The notes: generated by a model not told the origin, from the sequence alone. A DNA stretch of 48,099 bases from JAFGCY01 sp964609245 (GCA_964609245.1 CAZSSB010000021.1:1-48099), one strand, 5' to 3'; positions 31,058 to 38,766 are shown, counted from the stretch's first letter. Translations and numbers: made by a program.

Positions 31058-33463
31058 ATGAACCGCATCGCAATCACACTGATGCTGATGCTGCTGACGG
31101 CCGCGCTGCTCGGCTGCGGTGGCGGGGGTACCGGGGCTCCGGCGCCCGATGACGGAAACACCACGGTCGATGACAATCCGGCGTGGACGCCGGTCGGCCC
31201 CAGCGAGGTGGTCGGCGGCCATACCACCAGCGTGCTGCCCGACCAGCTGAACGTGCTGACCGGCGCGTCGGTGGGCGACCTGGGCGCGCAGCTGGCCCGC
31301 TTCGGCATCTCGGTGCTGAGCAAGAGCGGCGGCTGGGCGACGGTTGAGCTGCCGGCCGGCATGGACCTCGACTGGGCGGCGGCGGAGCTGAAAAAGGAAT
31401 ACAACATCGCCACGGTGGAGAAGGTCAATGTTCTTCAGACACCGCGCGTCATGTACGACTACCCCGACGGCGTCAAAGCGCCCAGCTACATGCCGTTCGA
31501 TCCGATGTACACGTATTCGTTCCTGCGCCCCGGTGGTTCTGCGGAGGGAACCGTGAACTACTTCTACATCGGCCAGGAAGCGGGCATGGACATCCACGGT
31601 TTTGAAGGTGCATGGGAGGTCGGGCTCAGTCCGGGCGTTGCGGGTCGTGAAGTGCGTGTTGCGATCATCGGCGCGGGCTTCTGGCCCGAAGCCACGCTGA
31701 CTGGCTGGGCGACCGCCGAAGACAATCTTGACGCGGATTACTCAGGGCTGGTAGCTGGTGACGGCACCGTGACTACCGGACTGGACCAGGTCACATGGGA
31801 GATATACGAGGATACGGTCTATGATCAGCGTGACGAGCCCTATGACGACGCTGCTTCGCTGATACTCGGGATGCTTGCCGAGGACATTGGTGATCAGGTC
31901 GCCCAGACCGGCTTCATACCCAACTACTTCGACTATGACGGCGAGGAAGATGTTGACGAGATCGAGATCTACAACACCGGCATCGCGGGAATCAACCCGA
32001 GCGCAGATTACATCCTGATCAAGACCGGCCAGGCGAGCGGAGGTACGTGGAATTACACCGACAACGAGATCGCGCAAGCGATCAAGTACGCGGCGGGTGA
32101 CAGTGGAGATGACAACGGCGGCCTGTGGCCGAACGGGGGCTGCGAGGCGGATATCATTATTCTCACTATGTTCGCAGAGGGCGCAGTCGGCGGCGTGATC
32201 AGCACCGAGACGCAGGCCGCTCGTGACGCCAATGCCCTGGTGATCGCGCCGGCTGGCGATGTCGTTGACGAGGGACTCGTGGGCGATCCGGCGTTTTGGG
32301 CAGGTACACCGGTCGATATCGGTGTCACCGCGGTGACACCCGCCGCCGATCCGAATGTAATCTCGGTCAGCGCTACGGGAGCCCAGGCGGCCAACGACCT
32401 CGGGGACGTAATTATCGACGAGGTTACCTACGAAAACCCCGGGAATGGCTGGTATCCACAGTGGGCGGACTTCCTCAAGCATTCCACGGTGGAAGTGGCA
32501 ACGATGTATGCGAATAGTGGTGGCGACATCGCAGCTGTAGGATTCGGTATCGGGTGGCGGTTCGATTCGCAGTTCCAGTTCGGGGACGGCACCGAAGAAG
32601 ACCCGTTGCAGTATGCCTTCTACGGGTACAACTACCAGAGCGACCTGACGCGGTTCGGCTCGCTCTACTCAACAGCGTATGTGGCCGGTGCCGCCAGCAT
32701 CGTGCACCAGGCGCTGCATGAGGCCAACAACGCCGAGCCGACTGATGATGATGTCTGGCAGGTGATCGTTGACACCATGCGCTTCGCGCCGATGACCGGT
32801 ATCGCTGACAACGGCGGCTTGCTCAACGCCGCCGGTGCGGCGCTGAACGCCATTGAGGGCGGCACCCTCTATCAGCCGTCGATGTACCTCGATGGCCTCG
32901 TGATCAGCCAGCTGCCGAACTACGTCGAAATCGAGACCGACTTCGAGATGACGCCGACAGTGCAGCTCGGCACCGCGCCCTTCACCATCCGCGTCAACTG
33001 GGACAACGGCGAGGACGAGGTGGAGCAGCCCTGGGACAACGGCACGCCGGTGACGCTGACCGGCGGCTGGGACACGCTGGGCCTGAAGGGCATCAACCTC
33101 GAGATCGAGGACGCCGACGGCCAGCTGGTCACCTTCGAGCTGCGGGTCCACGTGGTGGGACGCCTCGGCGTGGGCATCACCATCAACGACGTCAACGGCT
33201 CGCTGGTGCTGCCGTCCACCCTGGCGGCGGGTCTGAACTATCGGTTCAACGCCAACCCGACCAACCTGTACACCGGCGAGATCGACGGTGAGCCCAACGT
33301 GACCACCTTCAGCTGGGACTTTGACGGCGAAGGGACGGAGGACGCCACGGGCACCAGCCCGGCCTTCGGCTACCCGGCGGCGGGCGACTATACGCTGAGG
33401 CTGACCGTCACCGAGACGGTGCGGCCCAGCATCATCTTCACCATGGACGTGAACGTCAGCTAG
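31058..33463 (+). CDS. Lipoprotein with inactive subtilisin fold and PKD domain
   Basis: The start at 31058 (MNRIAITLMLML) follows ACAGGAG; the open frame begins earlier at 30959 without support. Cys20 in LLGCG marks a lipoprotein. Residues about 50-128 resemble an S8 propeptide (inhibitor I9 style). The next 350 residues follow the S8 fold strand by strand, but each catalytic position differs. VAIIGAGF has Gly205 where Asp is expected; no HGT motif appears before GIAGINPSADYILIK; the oxyanion Asn is Asp401 in APAGD; and GSLYSTAYVAGAAS has Leu536 at the Ser position. A PKD-type domain ends the 801-residue protein (FSWDFDGEGT). It is probably a non-catalytic binding or structural protein. Confidence 0.8.
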   Translation: MNRIAITLMLMLLTAALLGCGGGGTGAPAPDDGNTTVDDNPAWTPVGPSEVVGGHTTSVLPDQLNVLTGASVGDLGAQLARFGISVLSKSGGWATVELPAGMDLDWAAAELKKEYNIATVEKVNVLQTPRVMYDYPDGVKAPSYMPFDPMYTYSFLRPGGSAEGTVNYFYIGQEAGMDIHGFEGAWEVGLSPGVAGREVRVAIIGAGFWPEATLTGWATAEDNLDADYSGLVAGDGTVTTGLDQVTWEIYEDTVYDQRDEPYDDAASLILGMLAEDIGDQVAQTGFIPNYFDYDGEEDVDEIEIYNTGIAGINPSADYILIKTGQASGGTWNYTDNEIAQAIKYAAGDSGDDNGGLWPNGGCEADIIILTMFAEGAVGGVISTETQAARDANALVIAPAGDVVDEGLVGDPAFWAGTPVDIGVTAVTPAADPNVISVSATGAQAANDLGDVIIDEVTYENPGNGWYPQWADFLKHSTVEVATMYANSGGDIAAVGFGIGWRFDSQFQFGDGTEEDPLQYAFYGYNYQSDLTRFGSLYSTAYVAGAASIVHQALHEANNAEPTDDDVWQVIVDTMRFAPMTGIADNGGLLNAAGAALNAIEGGTLYQPSMYLDGLVISQLPNYVEIETDFEMTPTVQLGTAPFTIRVNWDNGEDEVEQPWDNGTPVTLTGGWDTLGLKGINLEIEDADGQLVTFELRVHVVGRLGVGITINDVNGSLVLPSTLAAGLNYRFNANPTNLYTGEIDGEPNVTTFSWDFDGEGTEDATGTSPAFGYPAAGDYTLRLTVTETVRPSIIFTMDVNVS

Positions 33464-33489
33464 CTGGCGCGGTAACTGTGTTGCGAGTT

Positions 33490-33518
33490 AAGCCCCGGCT
33501 CCCGGTGAGCCGGGGCTT
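33490..33518. terminator. Hairpin after the pseudo-protease gene
   Basis: AAGCCCCGGCT (33490-33500) pairs with AGCCGGGGCTT (33508-33518) across a seven-base loop, giving an eleven-pair stem 26 bases after the stop codon. No long T run follows on the plus strand; the last bases of the stem end in CTT. It is likely a terminator for the 31058 gene. Confidence 0.65.
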
Positions 33519-33549
33519 CCGTGTTCCCGGGTGAGCCCCGATGCAATGA

Positions 33550-33585
33550 AGCCGCCGCCCGGATCACGCGACCCGGGCGGCGGCT
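33550..33585. terminator. Hairpin after the ferredoxin gene
   Basis: AGCCGCCGCCCGG (33550-33562) pairs with CCGGGCGGCGGCT (33573-33585), a thirteen-pair GC-rich stem 32 bases beyond the ferredoxin stop on the minus strand. With the hairpin at 33490-33518 it forms a back-to-back pair between convergent genes. Confidence 0.6.
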
Positions 33586-33617
33586 GTGCTTCATCACTTG
33601 CGCCGCAAGCGGCGAGC

Positions 33618-33803
33618 TTAGGCCTCGTCCTTCATCGAGATCGCCTCAACCGGACACTCCTCGACGCAGGCCTCGCAGCCCGTGCACTCCTCGGGATCGA
33701 CCAGCGCCACCTCGCCCTCCATCTTGATCGCGTCAACGGGGCAGGCCTCCACGCAGGCCTCGCAGCCAGTGCACAGTTCCTTGTCGACAAACGCAACGGC
33801 CAT
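33618..33803 (-). CDS. Ferredoxin with two [4Fe-4S] clusters
   Basis: The 61-residue electron carrier has two cluster motifs of the form C-x2-C-x2-C-x3-CP: CTGCEACVEACP and CTGCEACVEECP. All eight Cys are present in the normal spacing, so it should hold two [4Fe-4S] clusters. I set the start at 33803 (MAVAFVDKELC) because AAGGAGAT lies five bases upstream. The longer frame reading back to 33896 would add 31 residues that do not resemble any ferredoxin. Redox partners are not evident in the neighbourhood. It is divergent from folE. Confidence 0.93.
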   Translation of the reverse strand: MAVAFVDKELCTGCEACVEACPVDAIKMEGEVALVDPEECTGCEACVEECPVEAISMKDEA

Positions 33804-33871
33804 CGCTATCTCCTTGCATACCCCGGCGCCAGCGTGATGGCTACCGGCAACTGGGGGGCTATATCGCTCGC

Positions 33872-33877
33872 ATTGTA
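33872..33877 (-). promoter_or_regulatory. -10 box TACAAT (minus strand) of the ferredoxin gene
   Basis: TACAAT on the minus strand lies 69 bases from the ATG at 33803, leaving a leader of about 60 bases with an AAGGAG ribosome site. The leaderless folE promoter is 50 bases away, divergent. Confidence 0.5.
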
Positions 33878-33927
33878 TCAAAGCGGGACTGGGCAAACAA
33901 GCCGCCGGGGCGGTGGGCGGCGCGTGT

Positions 33928-33933
33928 TATCAT
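33928..33933 (+). promoter_or_regulatory. -10 box TATCAT, leaderless start of folE
   Basis: TATCAT ends six bases before the ATG at 33940 (spacer CGCGCC). The same spacer occurs in similar form at several leaderless starts. Confidence 0.65.
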
Positions 33934-33939
33934 CGCGCC

Positions 33940-34524
33940 ATGCAGAACGCCAAGTTCGACCGGGGCCGCATCGAGGCGGCGGTGCGCGAAATCCTGCTGG
34001 CGATCGGGGAGGACGTCGAGCGTGACGGCGTACGCCAGACGCCCGAGCGCGTGGCGCGGATGTACGAGGAGATCTTCGCCGGCCAGAACGGCGGGGCCGA
34101 GGACTACCTGGAGACCCAGTTCGACGTCGAGCATCGCGAGCTGATCCTGTTCCGCGACGTCAAGTTCCACTCGATGTGCGAGCATCATCTGATGCCGTTC
34201 ATCGGGGTGGCGCACATCGCCTACATCCCGGACGGGCGCGTGACGGGTCTCAGCAAGGTGGTGCGCGCCTTCAAGAACCTCGCGGCGCGGCCCCAGGTGC
34301 AGGAGCGCCTGACGATGCAGATGGCGGACCTGATGATGGACAAGCTCAAACCGCTGGGCGTCGCCGTGATCGTCGAGGCGCGCCACCTGTGCATGGAGCT
34401 GCGGGGCGTGCGGGCGCCGGGCAGCATCATTACTACCTCGGCGCTGAGAGGCGCCTTTGAGGCCCGGGAGTCGACGCGGATGGAGTTGTTCACGCTGATC
34501 AAGGGCGGACGGCAGGTCGTATGA
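33940..34524 (+). CDS. folE: GTP cyclohydrolase I
   Basis: FolE makes dihydroneopterin triphosphate from GTP, the first step of folate synthesis. The 194-residue enzyme shows TPERVARMYEE, then HSMCEHHLMPFIGVAHIAY with the zinc ligands Cys and His, GLSKVVRAF and KPLGVAVIVEARHLCMELRG with the second zinc Cys. The family's R-x-PGS-x-x-T-T-S-A-L-R-G is present near the end. The leaderless promoter fixes the ATG at 33940. The stop shares an ATGA overlap with folP, so both folate steps are made from one transcript. Confidence 0.96.
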   Translation: MQNAKFDRGRIEAAVREILLAIGEDVERDGVRQTPERVARMYEEIFAGQNGGAEDYLETQFDVEHRELILFRDVKFHSMCEHHLMPFIGVAHIAYIPDGRVTGLSKVVRAFKNLAARPQVQERLTMQMADLMMDKLKPLGVAVIVEARHLCMELRGVRAPGSIITTSALRGAFEARESTRMELFTLIKGGRQVV

Positions 34525-35375
34525 GCGCTCTCTGGCGGCTGGGGGACAAGGTCATCGACGTGACGGCGCCGCGGATCATGGCGGTGGCCAACATCACGCC
34601 GGACAGCTTCTTTGACGGCAGCCGCGTCGCCGAGAGCCCGGACCCCCAGCGCTCGGCGCTGCTCGGGCTGATCGAGGCCGGCGCGGATATCGTCGACGTC
34701 GGCGGCCAGAGCACGCGGCCGGGCAGTGAGCGCGTCGGGCCGGCGGAGGAGCTCAGCCGCGTGCTGCCCGCGATCGAGGAGCTGCGCTGGCTGAGCGACA
34801 CCATCCCGATTACGGTGGACACCTACTACGCCGAGGTGGCGCGCGCGGCGCTGGAGGCCGGGGCCGACGGCGTCAACGACATCTCCGGCGGGTTGCTGGA
34901 CCCGCAGCTGCTGCCGCTGGTAGCCGAGAGCGGCTGCGGCTACGTGCTGATGCACATGCAGGGCACCCCCGAGACCATGCAGCAGGCGCCCAGCTATCAG
35001 GACTGCGCTGGCGAGGTGCGCGATTTCCTCGCCGAGCGGCTGGCCGAGCTGGACCGCCTGGGCATCGAGCGCGAGCGCATCGTGCTCGACCCCGGGATCG
35101 GCTTCGGCAAGCGGCTGGAGGATAACGCGGCGCTGGTCAGCGAGGCGCACCGGCTGGCGGACCTGGGCCTGCCGCTGCTTTACGGCGTGTCGCGCAAGCG
35201 CTTTCTGGGGGAGCTGAGCGGCGAGAAGGATGCCGCGGGCCGGCTGGCGGGTACCCTGGGCGTCACCTGGAAGCTGCTCGGCCAGGGGGTGATGCTGCAT
35301 CGTGTGCACGACGTGGCCGAGACGCGCCAGCTGATGGACGTCTGGGCGGGCCTCCAGGCCGCGCGGGTGGGGTGA
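34521..35375 (+). CDS. folP: Dihydropteroate synthase
   Basis: FolP joins p-aminobenzoate to the pterin precursor. The 284-residue TIM-barrel enzyme has MAVANITPDSFFDGS, then DIVDVGGQSTRPGSE, PITVDTYYAEVARAALEAGA, GVNDISGG, the sulfonamide-site region MHMQGTPETMQ, and DPGIGFGKRLEDN followed by GVSRKRFLGEL. All substrate loops are present and look active. It starts in a four-base overlap with folE. A classical terminator lies 138 bases after its stop. Confidence 0.96.
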   Translation: MSALWRLGDKVIDVTAPRIMAVANITPDSFFDGSRVAESPDPQRSALLGLIEAGADIVDVGGQSTRPGSERVGPAEELSRVLPAIEELRWLSDTIPITVDTYYAEVARAALEAGADGVNDISGGLLDPQLLPLVAESGCGYVLMHMQGTPETMQQAPSYQDCAGEVRDFLAERLAELDRLGIERERIVLDPGIGFGKRLEDNAALVSEAHRLADLGLPLLYGVSRKRFLGELSGEKDAAGRLAGTLGVTWKLLGQGVMLHRVHDVAETRQLMDVWAGLQAARVG

Positions 35376-35512
35376 ATTCAGGACCGCGTAACCGGGTCTG
35401 CATGGTGCCCCGGAATCTTCCGCAAATCCGGGAACACATCCGCCGCGCGTGAGTCTCAAACGGTGGCTGCAACATGAGTGGCGGCCAACCAGCAATTATT
35501 CCCCCTACGGCG

Positions 35513-35539
35513 GCCTCCGCAATGCGGAGGCTTCTTTTT
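35513..35539 (+). terminator. Classical intrinsic terminator after folP
   Basis: GCCTCCGC (35513-35520), the loop AAT and GCGGAGGC (35524-35531) are followed by TTCTTTTT. It is the only hairpin in the window with a clear T run on the plus strand. A second possible hairpin, CCCGGA/TCCGGG, lies near 35405-35430 in the same 184-base gap. Confidence 0.85.
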
Positions 35540-35559
35540 GGCCTGGGCGAACCGGGACG

Positions 35560-36420
35560 TCAGGGCCGGAAGCGATAGAGGGACACGCCGTTCTTGTCGA
35601 TTACCTCGATGTTGATCCAGTTGTCGACGGGATGCGGTGTCGGCAGTCCGGCGGTGTGCGACCTGTCCTGGTGCCGGCCGCAGAAGAAGCCTGTGATCGG
35701 AGCCACATTCGGCCCTCCCATCTCGAACAGGAAGTCGCCGGGACGGCCATCGCCGGCGAACAGATCGCCGGTCACCGGATTGACGGAGCGCTCGGTAATC
35801 GGCGTCAGATCGCTGCTGATGAACTCCCGCCAGGTCCGTGGTAAGCGTCCGTGGGCTCTGACGAACATCCACACCGATTCTCTGATCAGCATCTCGCGGA
35901 TCGCGATCAGCTTCAGCACGTCGGGATCGTCCAGGATGCCGGGATACGGCTCCGGCCACTCGCCGCATGCCTGCTGCTCGTAGTACTCGGCATAGGTGCG
36001 GCCCGGGTCACGCACCTCGCTGAGGTTCGGCTGCTGCGGCGTCATGGTGGACGCGTCCACGATCAGCGGCTTGGTCTGCTCGCCCTGGTAGACGTAGGCC
36101 ATATCGCCCACGAAGTCGTCCGTACCATCGTCGGGATCAATGATGTTGCCCTCGAATGCTCGAAGCGGCGCCAGGAACAGGCCCGCCTCGTTTATGGCGG
36201 CCCAGCTCTTGGGCCACTCGCCGTGGACTCTATAGTAGACCGCCGGAGCTTCGACCAGCCAAGTCCTGCTTGGAGACACAAAGCACCCGCTGAAACCCGG
36301 ATATACCAAGGGATTGACCGGGACCGGACCTTCCTTCGGGACGATGGGCAGTGCCTGTGCGGCTGCGCCGGGCGCAAGGGCGACGGCGGCCACGGCGAGT
36401 ATCGGGAGTAAGCATCTCAT
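35560..36420 (-). CDS. Secreted two-repeat protein, paralogue A
   Basis: The 286-residue protein has a signal peptide (PILAVAAVALAPGAAA). Two diverged repeats follow. Repeat one is about 55-115 with VYYRVHGEWPKSWAAINEAGL and DDFVGDMAYVYQG. Repeat two is about 185-240 with FVRAHGRLPRTWREFISSDL and NPVTGDLFAGDGRPGDFLFE. The shared core is [YF]-x-[RK]-x-[HY]-G-[RE]-[WLV]-P-x-[ST]-W, then a Pro/Asp-rich turn and a beta hairpin, faintly like the globular part of type II pseudopilins. The neighbour at 36580-37350 has the same plan. GTGGAG lies eight bases upstream. Function is unknown; a surface or periplasmic role is likely. G+C is about 55% in a hand-counted sample, lower than the housekeeping genes. 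Confidence 0.75.
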   Translation of the reverse strand: MRCLLPILAVAAVALAPGAAAQALPIVPKEGPVPVNPLVYPGFSGCFVSPSRTWLVEAPAVYYRVHGEWPKSWAAINEAGLFLAPLRAFEGNIIDPDDGTDDFVGDMAYVYQGEQTKPLIVDASTMTPQQPNLSEVRDPGRTYAEYYEQQACGEWPEPYPGILDDPDVLKLIAIREMLIRESVWMFVRAHGRLPRTWREFISSDLTPITERSVNPVTGDLFAGDGRPGDFLFEMGGPNVAPITGFFCGRHQDRSHTAGLPTPHPVDNWINIEVIDKNGVSLYRFRP

Positions 36421-36448
36421 GAGCGCGCTCCACTGTCAGCGTTGATGG

Positions 36449-36454
36449 ATTATA
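36449..36454 (-). promoter_or_regulatory. -10 box TATAAT (minus strand) of paralogue A
   Basis: TATAAT on the minus strand lies 29 bases from the ATG at 36420, between the direct repeat at 36495-36527 and the gene. It leaves a short leader with GGAG. Confidence 0.6.
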
Positions 36455-36494
36455 CCGCCGCTCAAGATTCGTGGCCGCACGGCAGCCCGGCGGC

Positions 36495-36527
36495 CTAACT
36501 ACCCGTGCTCTCGTAGCGGCGCAGGCC
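36495..36527. repeat. 33-bp direct repeat, copy A (copy of a permease gene end)
   Basis: These 33 bases are identical to 37938-37970, the last ten codons and stop of the ABC-2 permease gene. Identity ends exactly at the stop codon on one side and at the eleventh codon on the other. Copy A stands in non-coding DNA between the two paralogous secreted genes. Confidence 0.9.
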
Positions 36528-36579
36528 GACTGAGACTGACCTGTCTTACGGGTCCTACACACTCCTGACGTGCGCTGCG

Positions 36580-37350
36580 TTAGTAGTCTACACGCCAGGG
36601 CGTGTCACCGTTTTCGTCGGTCACCTGGATGTTGTACCAGTGCTCACCGTCAGACTCGTAAAGGAAGTTGTTCGCCCGCCCGTCGCCGTAGAACGGCCCG
36701 CCGGTAATGGGATTCACGGAGTGCTCGTCGATCGGTGTCAGACCACTGGTGATTAACTCATTCCATGTAAGCGGGACACGCCCATGGGTCCTGCTGAACC
36801 ACCCGACTGCACCGAGGAGCATTCTCTGCAGCGCGCACATCTTCAGGCGATCAGGCTGCTCGATCAGAGGCCCATACACATCTTCGTCGTATCCGAAGTC
36901 GGTTAGGTAGTCCGCGTAGCTGTAGGGAGCATCGGTCACTTCCTCGGCATGGACGGTCAATCCGCCGCGTGTACCTGCATTCTGGATCAGCGGCTTGGTC
37001 TGAGGTCCGCGATAGTGATAGGCCATGTCGCCGTTGAAGTCGAATGACTCGTCGTCGGGGTCAATCGTCTCCCCCATGGCGCCTTTCAAGGGGACCTGGA
37101 ATAGCCCGGCATTCACAATCGCGGACCAGGCCTCCGGCCACTCCCCATACACCTTGTAGTATGCCGCTGGTGCAACCGCCATCCAGGTTGGCGTCGTGAA
37201 AAGAAAAACACCGTCCTGGACCTCGTACATGTCGCCAGCGATTTCGTCCGTCGCCGCGCATGCGGGTTGGGCAGTGGCGATGACTGTTAAGACCACGATT
37301 GCCAGCCCCATGATTGTCGCAACGCTCACGTCGCTTAACTTCATGATCAT
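36580..37350 (-). CDS. Secreted two-repeat protein, paralogue B
   Basis: This is a 256-residue paralogue of the 35560 gene. It has a signal peptide (GLAIVVLTVIATAQPACA) and two repeats. The first is AYYKVYGEWPEAWSAIVNAGL with FDFNGDMAYHYRG (about 62-115), and the second is FSRTHGRVPLTWNELITSGL with NPITGGPFYGDGRANNFLYE (about 184-235). Alignment by eye to paralogue A is continuous but many positions differ, so the duplication is old. GAGGAGGGAT lies directly before the first ATG. The gene follows the Cys-rich 37389 gene by 38 bases and should share its unusual promoter. It lies inside the segment bounded by the 33-bp repeats. Confidence 0.75.
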   Translation of the reverse strand: MIMKLSDVSVATIMGLAIVVLTVIATAQPACAATDEIAGDMYEVQDGVFLFTTPTWMAVAPAAYYKVYGEWPEAWSAIVNAGLFQVPLKGAMGETIDPDDESFDFNGDMAYHYRGPQTKPLIQNAGTRGGLTVHAEEVTDAPYSYADYLTDFGYDEDVYGPLIEQPDRLKMCALQRMLLGAVGWFSRTHGRVPLTWNELITSGLTPIDEHSVNPITGGPFYGDGRANNFLYESDGEHWYNIQVTDENGDTPWRVDY

Positions 37351-37388
37351 ATCCCTCCTCGCAGATGATTCAACTCAGCACACAACGC

Positions 37389-37832
37389 TCAGATCCAGCA
37401 AATCACGCCCTGTTCGTAGTAGCCTGTGCAGCACTCGTAGTGCTCTGTGACAGCCAAATACGACGGACTGCCCAGCGGCGTGCCAGTGCACTGAGACAGG
37501 TCCACGCGCCAGTCGCAATCCGTACAGCTCACTTGCACGCAGAGGTTGGATTTGTCCGGATCGTACTCGCAGTTCGGCACCGGCCCCATCAAACACCAGT
37601 AGATTTTCACTTGCCAGGTAGCATAGCCTCCGCCACTACAGAAGACCGCATAGGTATCGGCCCAGTTGTAACCGTAATTCCCCGTGAAGTTGAACATGCA
37701 CTGGTAGTTGTCACAGTCGCCTACTATGCGCTGCGCGCAGACGGTGTCTGCGCAGCAAGCCTGAGCGTTGGCTTGACCATGAATCACGAACACAAGTGCT
37801 ATCGCAGCAAACGGCATCAGCAAGTACTTCAA
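37389..37832 (-). CDS. Cysteine-rich secreted protein behind a G9 promoter
   Basis: The start is a TTG at 37832; a ribosome site is weak (TGGGA). The 147-residue precursor has a signal peptide (LLMPFAAIALVFVIHGQANA). The mature part has 15 Cys spread over its length, many aromatic residues (YGYNWADTYAVF, YATWQVKIYWC) and a hydrophobic end (YYEQGVICWI). The spread of Cys suggests seven disulfides or a metal cluster in a small stable fold. I know no family. Upstream lies TTGACA, 16 bases, TATATT, in which nine consecutive G occupy most of the spacer. A sample of 60 bases gives about 55% G+C, clearly below the neighbouring permease gene. Confidence 0.7.
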   Translation of the reverse strand: MKYLLMPFAAIALVFVIHGQANAQACCADTVCAQRIVGDCDNYQCMFNFTGNYGYNWADTYAVFCSGGGYATWQVKIYWCLMGPVPNCEYDPDKSNLCVQVSCTDCDWRVDLSQCTGTPLGSPSYLAVTEHYECCTGYYEQGVICWI

Positions 37833-37877
37833 AGCAATGTCCCATTGGTGAGGCTGTTGTACCTACAGTACTGGGCG

Positions 37878-37905
37878 AATATATCACCCCCCCCCTTGCT
37901 GTCAA
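37878..37905 (-). promoter_or_regulatory. Promoter with a G9 tract in the -35/-10 spacer
   Basis: On the minus strand, TTGACA (37905-37900, a perfect -35) is followed by GCAA, nine G (37895-37887), TGA and TATATT (37883-37878, five of six consensus bases). The spacer is 16 bases. Loss or gain of one G by slippage would change it to 15 or 17. This is the same design as phase-variable porin and adhesin promoters of Neisseria and Haemophilus. It should drive the 37389 gene and, 38 bases further, paralogue B. Confidence 0.75.
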
Positions 37906-37937
37906 GCCTGATGTACGAACGCGGCCTAGGCGGCGGG

Positions 37938-37970
37938 CTAACTACCCGTGCTCTCGTAGCGGCGCAGGCC
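37938..37970. repeat. 33-bp direct repeat, copy B (end of permease gene)
   Basis: This copy is part of the ABC-2 permease reading frame (last ten codons plus stop). Copies A and B bound 1,410 bases that contain paralogue B and the Cys-rich gene. No integrase or transposase is seen between them. Confidence 0.9.
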
Positions 37971-38759
37971 CCGATAGAAGACGAAGACGCCCAGGGCGAA
38001 CATCGCCGCGGCGATCAGCGGGCCCGCCAGCAGCCACAGCCGCCAGCTCAGGGGATCGACGAAGTAGACCGCCGGATAGAACGCGCAGAAGCCGAAGGGG
38101 ATCAGCAGGCTGAAGAAGACCTGCACCGCCGGGTGGTAGATCGTCAGCGGATAGCGCGCCGCCTCGCTGATCGAGAACAGCGGCGAGGTGAAGCCGACGC
38201 GGTCCTTGACCCAGAAGCTGATGGAGGTCACCGCCAGAAACACGCCGGCGTAGACCACCGCGCCGACGATGCCCAGCAGCTGCGCCATCAGGAAGACGCC
38301 CACCGTCATCGGTACCGGCGGATCCATGCTCACGAGCGCCCACCAGACGATCACCGTGCCCTTGAGCACGATTGTCACGTCGCGTAGCGCGATGTTCTCC
38401 ATCACGAGTTGAAACAGGGGCGAAAGCGGCCTGAGTAACGGGCGGTCAAGGTTGCCCTCGATCACGTAGTAGTCGCCGAAGCCGATCACCAGGCTGAAGA
38501 AGCTGACCGAGAAGTAGCCGAAGCTGAGCTGGCCGAAGCCGTAGATCAGCACCACCTGCTCGAAGCTCCAGCCGGCGATGGTCGGCACGCGGTAGAACAG
38601 CGCCCAGATGAAGAAGATCTGGATCACGCTGTAGAGGAAGCTGACGCCGACGTTGACCAGGAAGTCGCTGCGGTAGGCCATCTCCACCTTCTGCCGCTGC
38701 AGCGCGTAGTGCCAGCACATCGCCAGCGCGCGTCCCAGTCTGGTCGGCAGCGTGCGCAC
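37938..38759 (-). CDS. ABC-2 type transporter permease
   Basis: The product has 273 residues and about six membrane helices: for example FLVNVGVSFLYSVIQIFFIW, VVLIYGFGQLSFGYFSVSFF, AQLLGIVGAVVYAGVFLAV and LWLLAGPLIAAAMFALGVFV. The arrangement, with a conserved cytosolic stretch YVIEGNLDRPLLRPLSPLFQ after helix two, matches the ABC-2 permease family of about 265 residues that often works as a pair with a second permease and an ATPase. Neither is in the window, so the cargo is open. I take GTG 38759 as start because a TACAAT box lies seven bases upstream; the ATG at 38768 overlaps that box and cannot be in the message. Its last 33 bases are repeated at 36495-36527. Confidence 0.88.
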   Translation of the reverse strand: MRTLPTRLGRALAMCWHYALQRQKVEMAYRSDFLVNVGVSFLYSVIQIFFIWALFYRVPTIAGWSFEQVVLIYGFGQLSFGYFSVSFFSLVIGFGDYYVIEGNLDRPLLRPLSPLFQLVMENIALRDVTIVLKGTVIVWWALVSMDPPVPMTVGVFLMAQLLGIVGAVVYAGVFLAVTSISFWVKDRVGFTSPLFSISEAARYPLTIYHPAVQVFFSLLIPFGFCAFYPAVYFVDPLSWRLWLLAGPLIAAAMFALGVFVFYRGLRRYESTGS

Positions 38760-38766
38760 GGCCAGC

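Noticed and set aside
36528..37937. Insertion sequence or integron cassette between the 33-bp repeats
   Set aside because: No transposase, integrase, terminal inverted repeats or attC-like structure was found; only the direct repeats support mobility.
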